Shown here: piece by piece, positions 1 to 6,223 of the stretch
Numbering within the stretch: position 1 is the stretch's first letter
Layout: each line of letters starts with the position of its first letter
Assembly: GCA_964448645.1 (NCBI GenBank)
Contig: CAYUZY010000103.1
Coordinates: forward strand, 1 to 6,605
Length of the DNA: 6,605 bases
Source: GCA-2719315 sp964448645
GTDB lineage: Bacteria > Bacteroidota > Bacteroidia > Flavobacteriales > Flavobacteriaceae
Direction: 5' to 3'
Position numbers and translations under genes: made by a program
The notes under the pieces: generated by a model
The model's database searches: none
Seen by the model: the letters and a program-made list of their open reading frames with translations, nothing else
Told to the model about the DNA's origin: nothing

Positions 1-1016
1 AGACCTAAAATAAAAGTTATAGCAACAGTTATACCCAGTCCCCCATTAATAGCAATTTCAGGAAAAAGAAGGTCAGTATTTGACTTTCCGTCCATTAAAG
101 GGATAGAAATTCCTTGCTTTATAGAATATGTATAAAGTAAAGCCCCAAGAATCATAAAAAGAAAAGTTACAATTACTAAGACAACACTAAAAACTAGCAT
201 GTTTTTTTGAGCATCTTTTAAAGATCTACAACTTAAATTTTTTTGCATCATATCCTGGTCTAATCCAGTCATACAAATTGTAATAAATGCACCTCCTAGA
301 AAAGATTTTAAAAAATAATTTCTTTTTAAAAAAGAGTCAGTAACGAATATGTTATTATACTTTTCAAATTCACTTGAATATAAAAAATCAAACAGTGACC
401 ATCCTATTTCTTTATTTATATATATTATAGATAGTACAACTGAAATTATCATAAGGGCTGTTTGAATAGTATCAGTCCATACAATAGTTTTAATTCCACC
501 TCTATTTGTGTAAACCCAAATTAAAGCTATTGAAAGTATTACTGTAAATTCAAAGGGTATATTCCAAGAGTCAAAAATAAATTGTTGCATTACAATTGCA
601 ACTAAAAATAATCTAAAAGACGCACCAATAACTCTGGAAATAAAAAAGAAAAATGCTCCAGCTTTATGACTATGATATCCAAATCTATTTTCAAGGTATT
701 CATAAATAGATGTAACATTGTATTTATAATAAATCGGTAGTAGGACAAAAGAAACTATTAAGTAACCAACAAAATATCCAATAACTACTTGAAAATATGA
801 AAATTGAGAGCTTTCAATCCATCCAGGAACGGATATAAAAGTTACTCCTGACAAGGATGCTCCAACCATTCCAAATGCAACGAGAGGCCATGCGGAATCT
901 CTATTTGCAATAAAAAATGTTTGATTAGAGTTTTCTTTTCCTGTAAAATAAGAAATGGAAATTAGTACTAAAAAATAAATTAGTATAAGGGACAAAATGA
1001 AAATAGGTGAAATCAT
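1..1016 (-). CDS. Sodium:solute symporter (SSS family), N-terminal 338 residues
   Basis: This is an integral inner-membrane transporter of the SSS/SLC5 type, which couples Na+ entry to solute uptake. The reverse complement is open from ATG (1016-1014) to the left edge; the C-terminus lies outside. Seen in the translation: about nine hydrophobic segments (roughly residues 4-24, 43-65, 75-96, 118-148, 155-172, 182-202, 237-253, 275-298 and 320-338). Family signatures are a glycine/serine-rich stretch around residues 48-66 (GMVGASLSGVTF, then SVPGW), the typical unwound TM region near the Na+ site, and GLDQDMMQKN at 251-260, matching the SSS GxDQDxxQ pattern. The start is supported by a short hydrophobic N-terminus and a promoter-like element just upstream. 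It is transcribed divergently from recR, and the same neighbour pair is, from memory, common in Flavobacteriia. The substrate (sugar, amino acid, sialic acid or other) cannot be told from this part. Family assignment is secure; specificity is unknown. Confidence 0.93.
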   Translation of the reverse strand, partial: MISPIFILSLILIYFLVLISISYFTGKENSNQTFFIANRDSAWPLVAFGMVGASLSGVTFISVPGWIESSQFSYFQVVIGYFVGYLIVSFVLLPIYYKYNVTSIYEYLENRFGYHSHKAGAFFFFISRVIGASFRLFLVAIVMQQFIFDSWNIPFEFTVILSIALIWVYTNRGGIKTIVWTDTIQTALMIISVVLSIIYINKEIGWSLFDFLYSSEFEKYNNIFVTDSFLKRNYFLKSFLGGAFITICMTGLDQDMMQKNLSCRSLKDAQKNMLVFSVVLVIVTFLFMILGALLYTYSIKQGISIPLMDGKSNTDLLFPEIAINGGLGITVAITFILG

Positions 1017-1038
1017 TTTTTAAATATAATTGCATCAA

Positions 1039-1069
1039 TTTACAAAACTATGGTAAATACAATATTTTG
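1039..1069 (+). promoter_or_regulatory. recR: Candidate promoter of recR, weaker match
   Basis: TATTTTG at 1063-1069 resembles the -7 element TAnnTTTG but is one T short. TTTA at 1039-1042 lies 20 nt upstream as an imperfect -33 element. The start site would fall only a few bases before the recR ATG at 1082, giving a very short or leaderless mRNA. The match is weak, but the spacer is only 65 bp and some promoter for recR must lie in it or very near it. Confidence 0.35.
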
Positions 1070-1073
1070 TAAA
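1043..1073 (-). promoter_or_regulatory. Candidate promoter of the symporter gene (Bacteroidota type)
   Basis: On the minus strand TAGTTTTG (1050-1043) matches the Bacteroidota -7 consensus TAnnTTTG exactly. A TTTA at 1073-1070, one mismatch from the -33 element TTTG, lies 19 nt upstream, which is the usual spacing. Transcription would begin about 5 nt past the element, leaving a leader of about 20 nt before the ATG at 1016. The -33 match is imperfect, so this remains a prediction. Confidence 0.55.
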
Positions 1074-1079
1074 TTTACA
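1068..1079. promoter_or_regulatory. 12-bp palindrome TGTAAATTTACA, possible operator
   Basis: TGTAAATTTACA is perfectly self-complementary and ends 2 bp before the recR start codon, overlapping the predicted start of transcription. A third half-site, TTTACA, occurs at 1039-1044 in the left arm of the inverted repeat. A dimeric regulator bound here would block both divergent promoters. AT-rich DNA produces palindromes by chance more often than balanced DNA, and no regulator is recognised, so the operator role is inference. Confidence 0.35.
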
Positions 1080-1081
1080 TA

Positions 1082-1702
1082 ATGGAATTTTCATCAAAAT
1101 CACTTGATGTAGCTGTAAATGAAATATCTAAATTACCTGGTATTGGTAGAAGGTCCGCTTTGAGACTAGCTTTATATTTGTTAAAACAACCTAAAGATTT
1201 TTCTTTTGGTTTATCAAAAGCTATAAATGATTTGCGTGAAAACATTATTTATTGTAATAAATGCTACAATATTTCAGATAAAGATTTTTGTCAGATATGC
1301 TCTAATCCAAAGCGAAATCAGGGAGTTCTATGTGTCGTTCAAGATATTAGAGATGTAATGGCTATTGAAAGCACAAGTCAGTATAATGGTCTTTATCATG
1401 TTTTAGGAGGGTTAATTTCACCAATGGATGGAATAGGTCCTAGTGAATTAAATATAGGTCCATTAGTAGAAAAAATAATCTCTGGTAAAATTGAAGAAGT
1501 TATTTTTGCTTTAAGCTCAACCATGGAGGCTGATACTACAAACTTTTATATTTACAAAAAAATTGAATCTTTAAAAATAAAAATAACTACAATTTCAAGA
1601 GGGATTTCTGTTGGAGATGAACTTGAATATACTGACGAAGTAACTTTAGGTAGGAGTATTTTATCTAGAATTCCTTTTGAAAATTCAATTTCTAAACAAT
1701 AG
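1082..1702 (+). CDS. recR: Recombination mediator protein RecR
   Basis: RecR acts in the cytoplasm with RecO (and RecF) to load RecA on SSB-coated single-stranded DNA during gap repair. The 206-residue length is normal for the family. Domains in order: helix-hairpin-helix DNA-binding motif LPGIGRRSALRL (residues 18-29), a four-cysteine zinc finger (Cys58, Cys61, Cys70, Cys73), a Toprim domain (about 81-175) with YHVLGGLISPMDGIGP at 105-120, and the C-terminal Walker-B-like and ring-forming part with TISRGISVGDELEYTDEVTLG (begins at 170). The ATG start gives the flavobacterial N-terminus MEFSSKSL; no Shine-Dalgarno sequence precedes it. One oddity: Toprim strand 1 reads CVVQDIRD, with Gln87 where RecR proteins normally have Glu (CVVE). 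It is read divergently from the symporter, and 37 bp separate it from the E2 gene, so it may lead the operon. Identification is certain. Confidence 0.98.
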   Translation: MEFSSKSLDVAVNEISKLPGIGRRSALRLALYLLKQPKDFSFGLSKAINDLRENIIYCNKCYNISDKDFCQICSNPKRNQGVLCVVQDIRDVMAIESTSQYNGLYHVLGGLISPMDGIGPSELNIGPLVEKIISGKIEEVIFALSSTMEADTTNFYIYKKIESLKIKITTISRGISVGDELEYTDEVTLGRSILSRIPFENSISKQ

Positions 1703-1739
1703 ATTTAATTTTTGATACTTTTATAAATTATTAATTTAT

Positions 1740-3077
1740 ATGGCAGAATATTTTTTAAAATTACCAAAGATGGGTGAGGGTGTTGAAGAAGCTACAATAA
1801 CGAACTGGCTAAAAAATGTCGGGGATAAGATTGAAATTGATGATTCAATTGTTGAGATTGCAACTGATAAAGTTGATTCTGATATTGTTTCAGAGGTTAA
1901 GGGAAAATTAGTAAGTAGAAAGTTCGAAGTAAATGATGTTATAAAAATTGGAGATGTTATTGCAATAATTGAGACTGAAAAACTTCCTAAACAATATCAA
2001 TTTGAGGATAATTTAGTTGATATAGAGCTAAATGATGATAATTTTTTAAATAAAAAAACTGAAGAGAAAATTATTTCTGAGGAAATAGAATTAATTAAAA
2101 GTTCTATTGATCCAGTAATTGACCAAAGTTCAAAATATTATTCTCCATTAGTTAAAAGTATTGCAAAGAAGGAGGGCTTAACAAATAGTGAGCTTGAAAA
2201 AATAAAAGGAACAGGAAAAGATCAAAGGGTTACAAAAAATGACATTGTTTCTTATTTGTCATTAAAAAAAGAAAAACCAGTTGATAAATTAAAAAAATCT
2301 TTTTTAGAGGATGAAGAAAATAAAATTGAATCTGTTCATAATGTTAATTCATTAAATTTTTCAAAAGGTAAAGATCAAATAATTGAAATGAGTCGAATGG
2401 AAAAAATACTTTCTACTCATATGATTGATAGTTTAAAAAATTCAGCTCATGTTCAATCATTTATTGAAGTTGATGTTTCGGATTTATGGAATTGGAGAGA
2501 AAAAGCAAAAGAATATTTTTTGAAAAGAGAAAATCAGAAATTGACATTTACAACTTTGTTTATTTATGCTATAGTTAAAGCTTTAAGAGATTATCCATTG
2601 TTAAACAGTTCAATTGATGGTGAAAAAATTATTGTAAAAAATTCTATAAATATTGGAATGGCAACGGCTTTGTCAAGTGGAGATTTAATAGTTCCTGTTA
2701 TTAAAAATGCAGATCATATGAATTTGGCAGGTTTAACAAAATCGGTTAATGATCTTGCTCATAGAGCTAGAAATGATAATTTGAAACCTCATGAAGTAAA
2801 AGGAGGTACATATACGGTTACTAATATTGGAAATTTTGGGTCGATTATGGGAACTCCAATAATAAATCAACCACAAGTTGGTATTTTAGCAATTGGAGTT
2901 ATTAGAAAAATGGCATCAGTTATTGAAACTAATAAAGGAGATTTTATTGGAGTTAGAAGAAAAGTAATCTTATCTCATAGTTATGATCATAGAATTATAA
3001 ATGGTGAAGTTGGGGGATTATTTATAAAAAAAATTGCTGAGTATCTTGAAAATTGGGAAGAATCTTTACCAAGATAA
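1740..3077 (+). CDS. Dihydrolipoyl acyltransferase E2 of a 2-oxo acid dehydrogenase complex
   Basis: E2 forms the core of pyruvate, 2-oxoglutarate or branched-chain 2-oxo acid dehydrogenase and moves the acyl group from E1-bound substrate via lipoate to CoA. Domains: one lipoyl domain (about 3-78) with the lipoylated lysine Lys44 in EIATDKVDSD; a charged linker; a peripheral-subunit-binding domain (about 134-173) that docks E1/E3; a second charged linker; and the acyltransferase domain (about 212-443) with GGTYTVTNIGNFGS (355-368) and the active-site motif DHRIING (416-422). His417 is present, but the usual Asp of DHRxxDG is Asn421. Length (445) and architecture are normal. The lipoyl and catalytic sequences resemble the flavobacterial E2 usually annotated as the branched-chain type, but substrate cannot be fixed here. 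No E1 or E3 gene adjoins it; instead it sits with repair and housekeeping genes, an order I recall from other Flavobacteriia. The next gene begins 7 bp after its stop. Confidence 0.95.
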   Translation: MAEYFLKLPKMGEGVEEATITNWLKNVGDKIEIDDSIVEIATDKVDSDIVSEVKGKLVSRKFEVNDVIKIGDVIAIIETEKLPKQYQFEDNLVDIELNDDNFLNKKTEEKIISEEIELIKSSIDPVIDQSSKYYSPLVKSIAKKEGLTNSELEKIKGTGKDQRVTKNDIVSYLSLKKEKPVDKLKKSFLEDEENKIESVHNVNSLNFSKGKDQIIEMSRMEKILSTHMIDSLKNSAHVQSFIEVDVSDLWNWREKAKEYFLKRENQKLTFTTLFIYAIVKALRDYPLLNSSIDGEKIIVKNSINIGMATALSSGDLIVPVIKNADHMNLAGLTKSVNDLAHRARNDNLKPHEVKGGTYTVTNIGNFGSIMGTPIINQPQVGILAIGVIRKMASVIETNKGDFIGVRRKVILSHSYDHRIINGEVGGLFIKKIAEYLENWEESLPR

Positions 3078-3084
3078 ATTTTAA

Positions 3085-3855
3085 ATGAAATTAAATTTAG
3101 TCAGACCATTATGTTTTTTTGATCTTGAGACAACAGGTATAAACATCACTAATGACAGAATTGTTGAAATCGGAATTTTAAAAATATTTCCTGATGGTAA
3201 GACAAAAGAAATGAATACCTTAGTAAACCCTGAAATGATCATACCTAAACAAGCATCGGATATTCACGGAATTACAAATGATAAAGTTGATTCAATGCCA
3301 ACTTTTAAAACATTATCTAAAAAAATTTATTCTTTTATTAAGGATAGTGATTTAGCTGGATTTAATTCTGATAGATTTGACATTCCTTTACTAGTAGAAG
3401 AATTTTTAAGAGCTAATATTGATTTTAATTTTAAAAAAATGTTAACCATAGATGTTCAAACCATTTTTCATAAAATGGAACAAAGAACTTTAACTGCAGC
3501 TTTAAAGTTTTATTGCAAAAGGGAAAATAAAGAAGCTCATACTGCTATGAATGATACAAAAGCTACCTATGATGTTTTAATGGCTCAATTAGAAAAATAT
3601 TCTGATTTAGAGCCTAATGTCAAGTTTTTAAATGAATTTAGTTCTAGAAATAAATCTGCTGATTATGCAGGGTTTATTATTTTTAATGATATTGAAAGAG
3701 AATGCTTTGGTTTTGGGAAATATAAAGGTAAAGAAGTTGAAGAAGTTTTAAAACAGGATCCAGGTTATTTCGGATGGGTTTTAAAATCTGACTTTCCTAG
3801 GTATACAAAAAAAATACTGACTGAGATAAGACTTAGAAACTTAAACACAAAATAA
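3085..3855 (+). CDS. DEDDh-family 3'-5' exonuclease with ExoX-like C-terminal domain
   Basis: This is a DnaQ-like exonuclease that would remove nucleotides from 3' ends with two metal ions. All catalytic motifs are visible: Exo I FFDLETTG (Asp13, Glu15), Exo II NSDRFD (Asp99), and Exo III HTAMND (His152, Asp157), the His-x4-Asp spacing of the DEDDh class. Residues 54-62 (PKQASDIHG) fit the conserved (A)xxIHGIT region. The C-terminal part (about 193-250) contains FGFGKYKGKEVEEV followed by DPGYFGWVLKSDFP, which matches the small domain found at the end of exodeoxyribonuclease X-like proteins. That tail and the 256-residue length suggest a stand-alone repair or DNA-turnover nuclease rather than the proofreading subunit of the replicative polymerase. 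The start is an ATG 7 bp after the E2 stop, in an AT-rich context without a Shine-Dalgarno sequence. Family assignment is firm; the physiological substrate is unknown. Confidence 0.92.
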   Translation: MKLNLVRPLCFFDLETTGINITNDRIVEIGILKIFPDGKTKEMNTLVNPEMIIPKQASDIHGITNDKVDSMPTFKTLSKKIYSFIKDSDLAGFNSDRFDIPLLVEEFLRANIDFNFKKMLTIDVQTIFHKMEQRTLTAALKFYCKRENKEAHTAMNDTKATYDVLMAQLEKYSDLEPNVKFLNEFSSRNKSADYAGFIIFNDIERECFGFGKYKGKEVEEVLKQDPGYFGWVLKSDFPRYTKKILTEIRLRNLNTK

Positions 3856-3864
3856 AATTTTAAA

Positions 3865-4476
3865 TTGAAAATTATCTGCATTGGACGAAATTATGTTTCT
3901 CATGTAAAAGAGTTTAAAAACAAACTACCTAAAGAGCCAGTAATTTTTCTTAAACCAGATACTTCTATAATAAAAAAAAATGACCCTTTCTTTATTCCTT
4001 CATTTTCAAATTATATTGATCATGAAGTAGAGTTAATTATTAAAATCAATAGAATTGGCAAACATATTCAAAAAAAATTTTCAAATAAATATTATCAAGA
4101 GATTAGTTTAGGGATTGATTTTACTGCAAGAAAATTACAAGATCAACTTAAAAGGGATGGGTTACCATGGGAAAAGTCAAAATCTTTTGATGGGTCTGCT
4201 TTAATTGGGAAATGGATTTCTAAAGATAATTTCAGTGATTTAAATTCTATAAATTTCGAATTATTTAAGAATAAAAAATCCATTCAAAAAGAGAATACAT
4301 CTAGAATGATTTGGGATATAGACTCTATTATATCTTATTGCTCAACTTATTTTACTTTAAAGATCGGAGATGTTATATTTACTGGAACTCCTAAAGGTGT
4401 TTCAAATGTTGAAAAGAATGATATTCTGGAAGGGTTTATTGAAGGTAAAGAAGTTTTTTCTTTAAAAATTAAATAA
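3865..4476 (+). CDS. Fumarylacetoacetate hydrolase (FAH) family protein
   Basis: The FAH superfamily includes acylpyruvate hydrolases, oxaloacetate decarboxylases/tautomerases and hydratases that act on 2-oxo acids through a Mg2+/Mn2+ site. The 203-residue protein is the minimal single-domain form. Visible motifs: IGRNYVSHVKE at 6-16, EPVIFLKPDTS at 24-34, the metal-ligand pair HEVEL (Glu54, Glu56), Asp85 in LGIDFTARKLQ, SKSFDGSALIG at 105-115, and the terminal FTGTPKGV at 172-179. The start codon is TTG: MKIICIGRNY is the usual N-terminus of these proteins, no ATG lies suitably upstream, and the gene begins 9 bp after the exonuclease stop. A run of nine A (3972-3980) lies within the gene, but the frame is intact. 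The cinA start follows 1 bp after its stop, so translation is probably coupled. The substrate is not predictable; its neighbour E2 also handles 2-oxo acids, but a functional link is speculation. Confidence 0.9.
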   Translation: MKIICIGRNYVSHVKEFKNKLPKEPVIFLKPDTSIIKKNDPFFIPSFSNYIDHEVELIIKINRIGKHIQKKFSNKYYQEISLGIDFTARKLQDQLKRDGLPWEKSKSFDGSALIGKWISKDNFSDLNSINFELFKNKKSIQKENTSRMIWDIDSIISYCSTYFTLKIGDVIFTGTPKGVSNVEKNDILEGFIEGKEVFSLKIK

Positions 4477-4477
4477 T

Positions 4478-5731
4478 TTGAAAGCAACAATTATAAATAT
4501 TGGAGATGAAATTTTAATAGGTCAAATTGTTAATACTAATTCAGTATATATTTCTAAGTCTTTAAACAATATAGGGATAGAAGTAATTGAGATATTGTCT
4601 ATTTCTGATAATAAAAAAGTAATAATTGATTCAATTTCAAGAGTTGAAAAAACATCTGAAATATTAATAATCACAGGAGGATTAGGCCCAACAAAAGATG
4701 ATTTAACTAAAATTTCACTATGTGAATATTTTAATGATGAATTAGTTTTATATCCAGATGTTCTAAATCATATAGAAGAAATGTTTAAAAAACACATTTC
4801 CACTCCTATAAATGAAAAAAACAGAAAACAAGCAATTCTGCCAAAAAAAGCTAAAATTTTTTTAAATAATTATGGGACAGCTTCAGGGATGCTTTTTAAG
4901 AAAAATAAAAATTTGTTTTTTTCTTTACCTGGAGTTCCTCACGAAATGAAAATGCTTATGGAAAATTCAGTTATTCCAGAGTTGAAAAATATTTTTTCTT
5001 TACCATACATATATCATAAGACTATTGTTACTTATGGACTTGGAGAAAGTGTTATTTGCAAAAGAATAGAGTCTTGGGAGAATAGTCTTCCTAAAGATAT
5101 TAAGTTAGCTTATCTTCCAGGATTGGGACGTGTAAGGTTAAGATTGTCATCAAAAGGGAAAGTTAGAGAAAAAGTAATAAGTAATGTAAATAAATACATA
5201 AAGAAATTAATCCCTTTAATTCATGATGTTTATTTTGGAGAAGATTCAAATGAACCAATTGAAAAGAAAATAGCTTTAAAATTCAAAAAATTAAAAAAAA
5301 CATTATCAATTGCTGAAAGTTGTACAGGAGGAAGATTATCTTCTAGAATTGTAGAACATCCTGGAGCTTCATCTTTTTTTTTAGGGGGAACTGTAGTGTA
5401 TTCTAATTCTTCTAAAGAAAATATTCTTGATATATCAAAAAAACTTATAAAAAAACACGGAACAGTTAGTTCATATGTAGCAGAAGCGATGGCTTTAAGT
5501 GTTAAAGAGAGATTTAACTCAGATTTTGGAGTTTCAATAACAGGTAATGCAGGACCAGAACGTGGAGATTTATTAAAAAAAACAGGCTCAGTTGTTATAG
5601 GCTTAGCTAAATCATCTGGTGTTAAGTCTTTTGATTTCCAACTTGGAAAAAGCCGAGAACAAATTATTGAGAAATCGACAAATAAAGCACTAGAAATATT
5701 ATACAAAGAGATTACGTCTAATAATATTTAA
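4478..5731 (+). CDS. cinA: CinA family protein: MoCF-like domain plus NMN deamidase domain
   Basis: CinA proteins have an N-terminal molybdopterin-binding-like (COG1058) domain with nucleotide-pyrophosphatase activity and a C-terminal PncC-type amidase that converts nicotinamide mononucleotide to nicotinic acid mononucleotide in NAD salvage. Both are present. The N-terminal domain (about 3-170) has IINIGDEILIGQIVNTNS (5-22), TGGLGPTKDDLT (66-77) and FSLPGVPHEM (148-157). The amidase domain (about 260-415) has AESCTGGRLSSR (279-290, Ser281 as likely nucleophile), GGTVVYSNSSKENIL (303-317, with Tyr308 and Lys313), and SITGNAGPERGD (353-364). The length of 417 is normal for full-length CinA. The start is TTG at 4478, giving a family-typical N-terminus; no better ATG exists. 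T9 followed by AG5 (5374-5388) is a slippage-prone tract, but the frame is intact. The name refers to competence induction in Streptococcus; here NAD-related metabolite repair is the safer role. Confidence 0.96.
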   Translation: MKATIINIGDEILIGQIVNTNSVYISKSLNNIGIEVIEILSISDNKKVIIDSISRVEKTSEILIITGGLGPTKDDLTKISLCEYFNDELVLYPDVLNHIEEMFKKHISTPINEKNRKQAILPKKAKIFLNNYGTASGMLFKKNKNLFFSLPGVPHEMKMLMENSVIPELKNIFSLPYIYHKTIVTYGLGESVICKRIESWENSLPKDIKLAYLPGLGRVRLRLSSKGKVREKVISNVNKYIKKLIPLIHDVYFGEDSNEPIEKKIALKFKKLKKTLSIAESCTGGRLSSRIVEHPGASSFFLGGTVVYSNSSKENILDISKKLIKKHGTVSSYVAEAMALSVKERFNSDFGVSITGNAGPERGDLLKKTGSVVIGLAKSSGVKSFDFQLGKSREQIIEKSTNKALEILYKEITSNNI

Positions 5732-5740
5732 ACTTATAGT

Positions 5741-5770
5741 TTTGATAGTCAGCAAAAAAATGTAAATTTG
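5741..5770 (+). promoter_or_regulatory. Promoter of the rpmB-rpmG-DUF4295 unit
   Basis: TTTG (5741-5744) and TAAATTTG (5763-5770) match the Bacteroidota housekeeping promoter (-33 TTTG, -7 TAnnTTTG) exactly, with 18 nt between them, inside the accepted range. Transcription would start near 5775, leaving a leader of about 17 nt before the rpmB ATG at 5792. That is too short for a leader-peptide or riboswitch mechanism. This is the best promoter in the window and separates the ribosomal-protein genes from the cinA operon, although read-through from cinA is possible because no terminator lies between them. Confidence 0.75.
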
Positions 5771-5791
5771 CCCACCTATAAAATCAGTACA

Positions 5792-6028
5792 ATGTCCAAA
5801 ATATGTCAAATAACTGGCAAGAAAGTTATGTTTGGAAATAATGTTTCTAAGTCATTAAATAGAACTAAAAGAAGGTTTGATGCGAATATAATTAAAAAGA
5901 GATTTTATATTCCAGAAGAGGATAAGTGGATAACTCTTAATGTTTCAACTTCTGCTTTAAAAACTATAAATAATAAAGGAATTTCAGCAGTTTTAAAAGA
6001 AGCTAGGGCAAAAGGTTTTATTAAATAA
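5792..6028 (+). CDS. rpmB: Large-subunit ribosomal protein bL28
   Basis: bL28 is a small basic protein of the 50S subunit. The 78-residue product begins MSKICQITGKK and contains GNNVSKSLNRTKRRFDANI, characteristic of the Bacteroidota form, followed by EEDKWITLNVSTSALKTI and a C-terminal AKGFIK. I chose the ATG at 5792 rather than an in-frame TTG at 5768. The upstream codons overlap the predicted -7 promoter element, so they are probably not transcribed, and MSKICQITGK is the normal N-terminus. Only 7 bp separate it from rpmG. No Shine-Dalgarno sequence is visible, as expected for this phylum. Confidence 0.97.
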   Translation: MSKICQITGKKVMFGNNVSKSLNRTKRRFDANIIKKRFYIPEEDKWITLNVSTSALKTINNKGISAVLKEARAKGFIK

Positions 6029-6035
6029 ATTAGTT

Positions 6036-6218
6036 ATGGCTAAAAAGGGCAATAGAGTTCAAGTAATACTAGAATGTATTGAGCATAAAGATTCTGGAAA
6101 AGCGGGTACATCTAGATATATTACAACAAAAAATAAGAAAAACTCACCTGAAAGAATTGAATTAAAAAAATTCAATCCTATTCTAAAAAAAATGACTATT
6201 CATAAAGAAATAAAATAA
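6036..6218 (+). CDS. rpmG: Large-subunit ribosomal protein bL33
   Basis: bL33 is a 60-residue protein near the 50S E site. The sequence MAKKGNRVQVILECIEHK, then SGKAGTSRYITTKNKKNSPER and KKFNPILKKMTIHKEIK, is typical of the Bacteroidota version. It has a single cysteine (Cys14), so it is the zinc-independent (C-minus) type rather than the four-cysteine type. It lies 7 bp after rpmB and 5 bp before the next gene, in one transcription unit. The bases around its start (6032-6046) are identical to those around the next gene's start. Confidence 0.97.
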   Translation: MAKKGNRVQVILECIEHKDSGKAGTSRYITTKNKKNSPERIELKKFNPILKKMTIHKEIK

Positions 6219-6223
6219 GAGTT

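Larger units (their letters stand above)
1037..1075. repeat. 11-bp perfect inverted repeat in the divergent spacer
   Basis: AATTTACAAAA (1037-1047) and its exact reverse complement TTTTGTAAATT (1065-1075) are separated by 17 bp. Each arm holds the end of the -7 element of one gene and the -33-like TTTA of the opposite promoter, so the symmetry may simply reflect two mirror-image promoters. A stem with a 17-nt loop of this composition would be weak in RNA, so a DNA-level role is more likely than a terminator. Confidence 0.7.

Noticed and set aside
3085..3855. Exonuclease as the proofreading epsilon subunit of DNA polymerase III
   Set aside because: The DEDDh core would fit, but the ExoX-like C-terminal domain and operon context point to a stand-alone exonuclease, and no polymerase-binding segment is recognisable.
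5374..5388. T9-A-G5 tract in cinA as a frameshift or programmed slippage site
   Set aside because: The reading frame is intact through the tract and encodes the expected FFLGGT segment of the amidase domain. Long A/T runs are common here, for example A9 at 3972-3980.
5230..5706. 158-codon open frame on the minus strand inside cinA
   Set aside because: It lies wholly antisense to the conserved amidase domain of cinA. Its sequence shows no recognisable family and looks like a mirror of the cinA codons, and no promoter is evident.
1740..5731. The E2, exonuclease, FAH and cinA genes as a new functional system
   Set aside because: Each belongs to a well-known housekeeping family, and the order resembles that in other Flavobacteriia. 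Co-location alone does not support a shared new pathway.
5737..5744. TAGTTTTG as a separate -7 promoter element before rpmB
   Set aside because: It matches TAnnTTTG, but no -33 TTTG lies about 19 nt upstream. Its last four bases serve well as the -33 element of the better placed promoter at 5741-5770.
5768..5791. Eight-residue N-terminal extension of bL28 from a TTG codon
   Set aside because: The TTG is part of the predicted -7 element TAAATTTG, and known bL28 proteins begin at the MSKICQITGK methionine, so the ATG at 5792 is the start.
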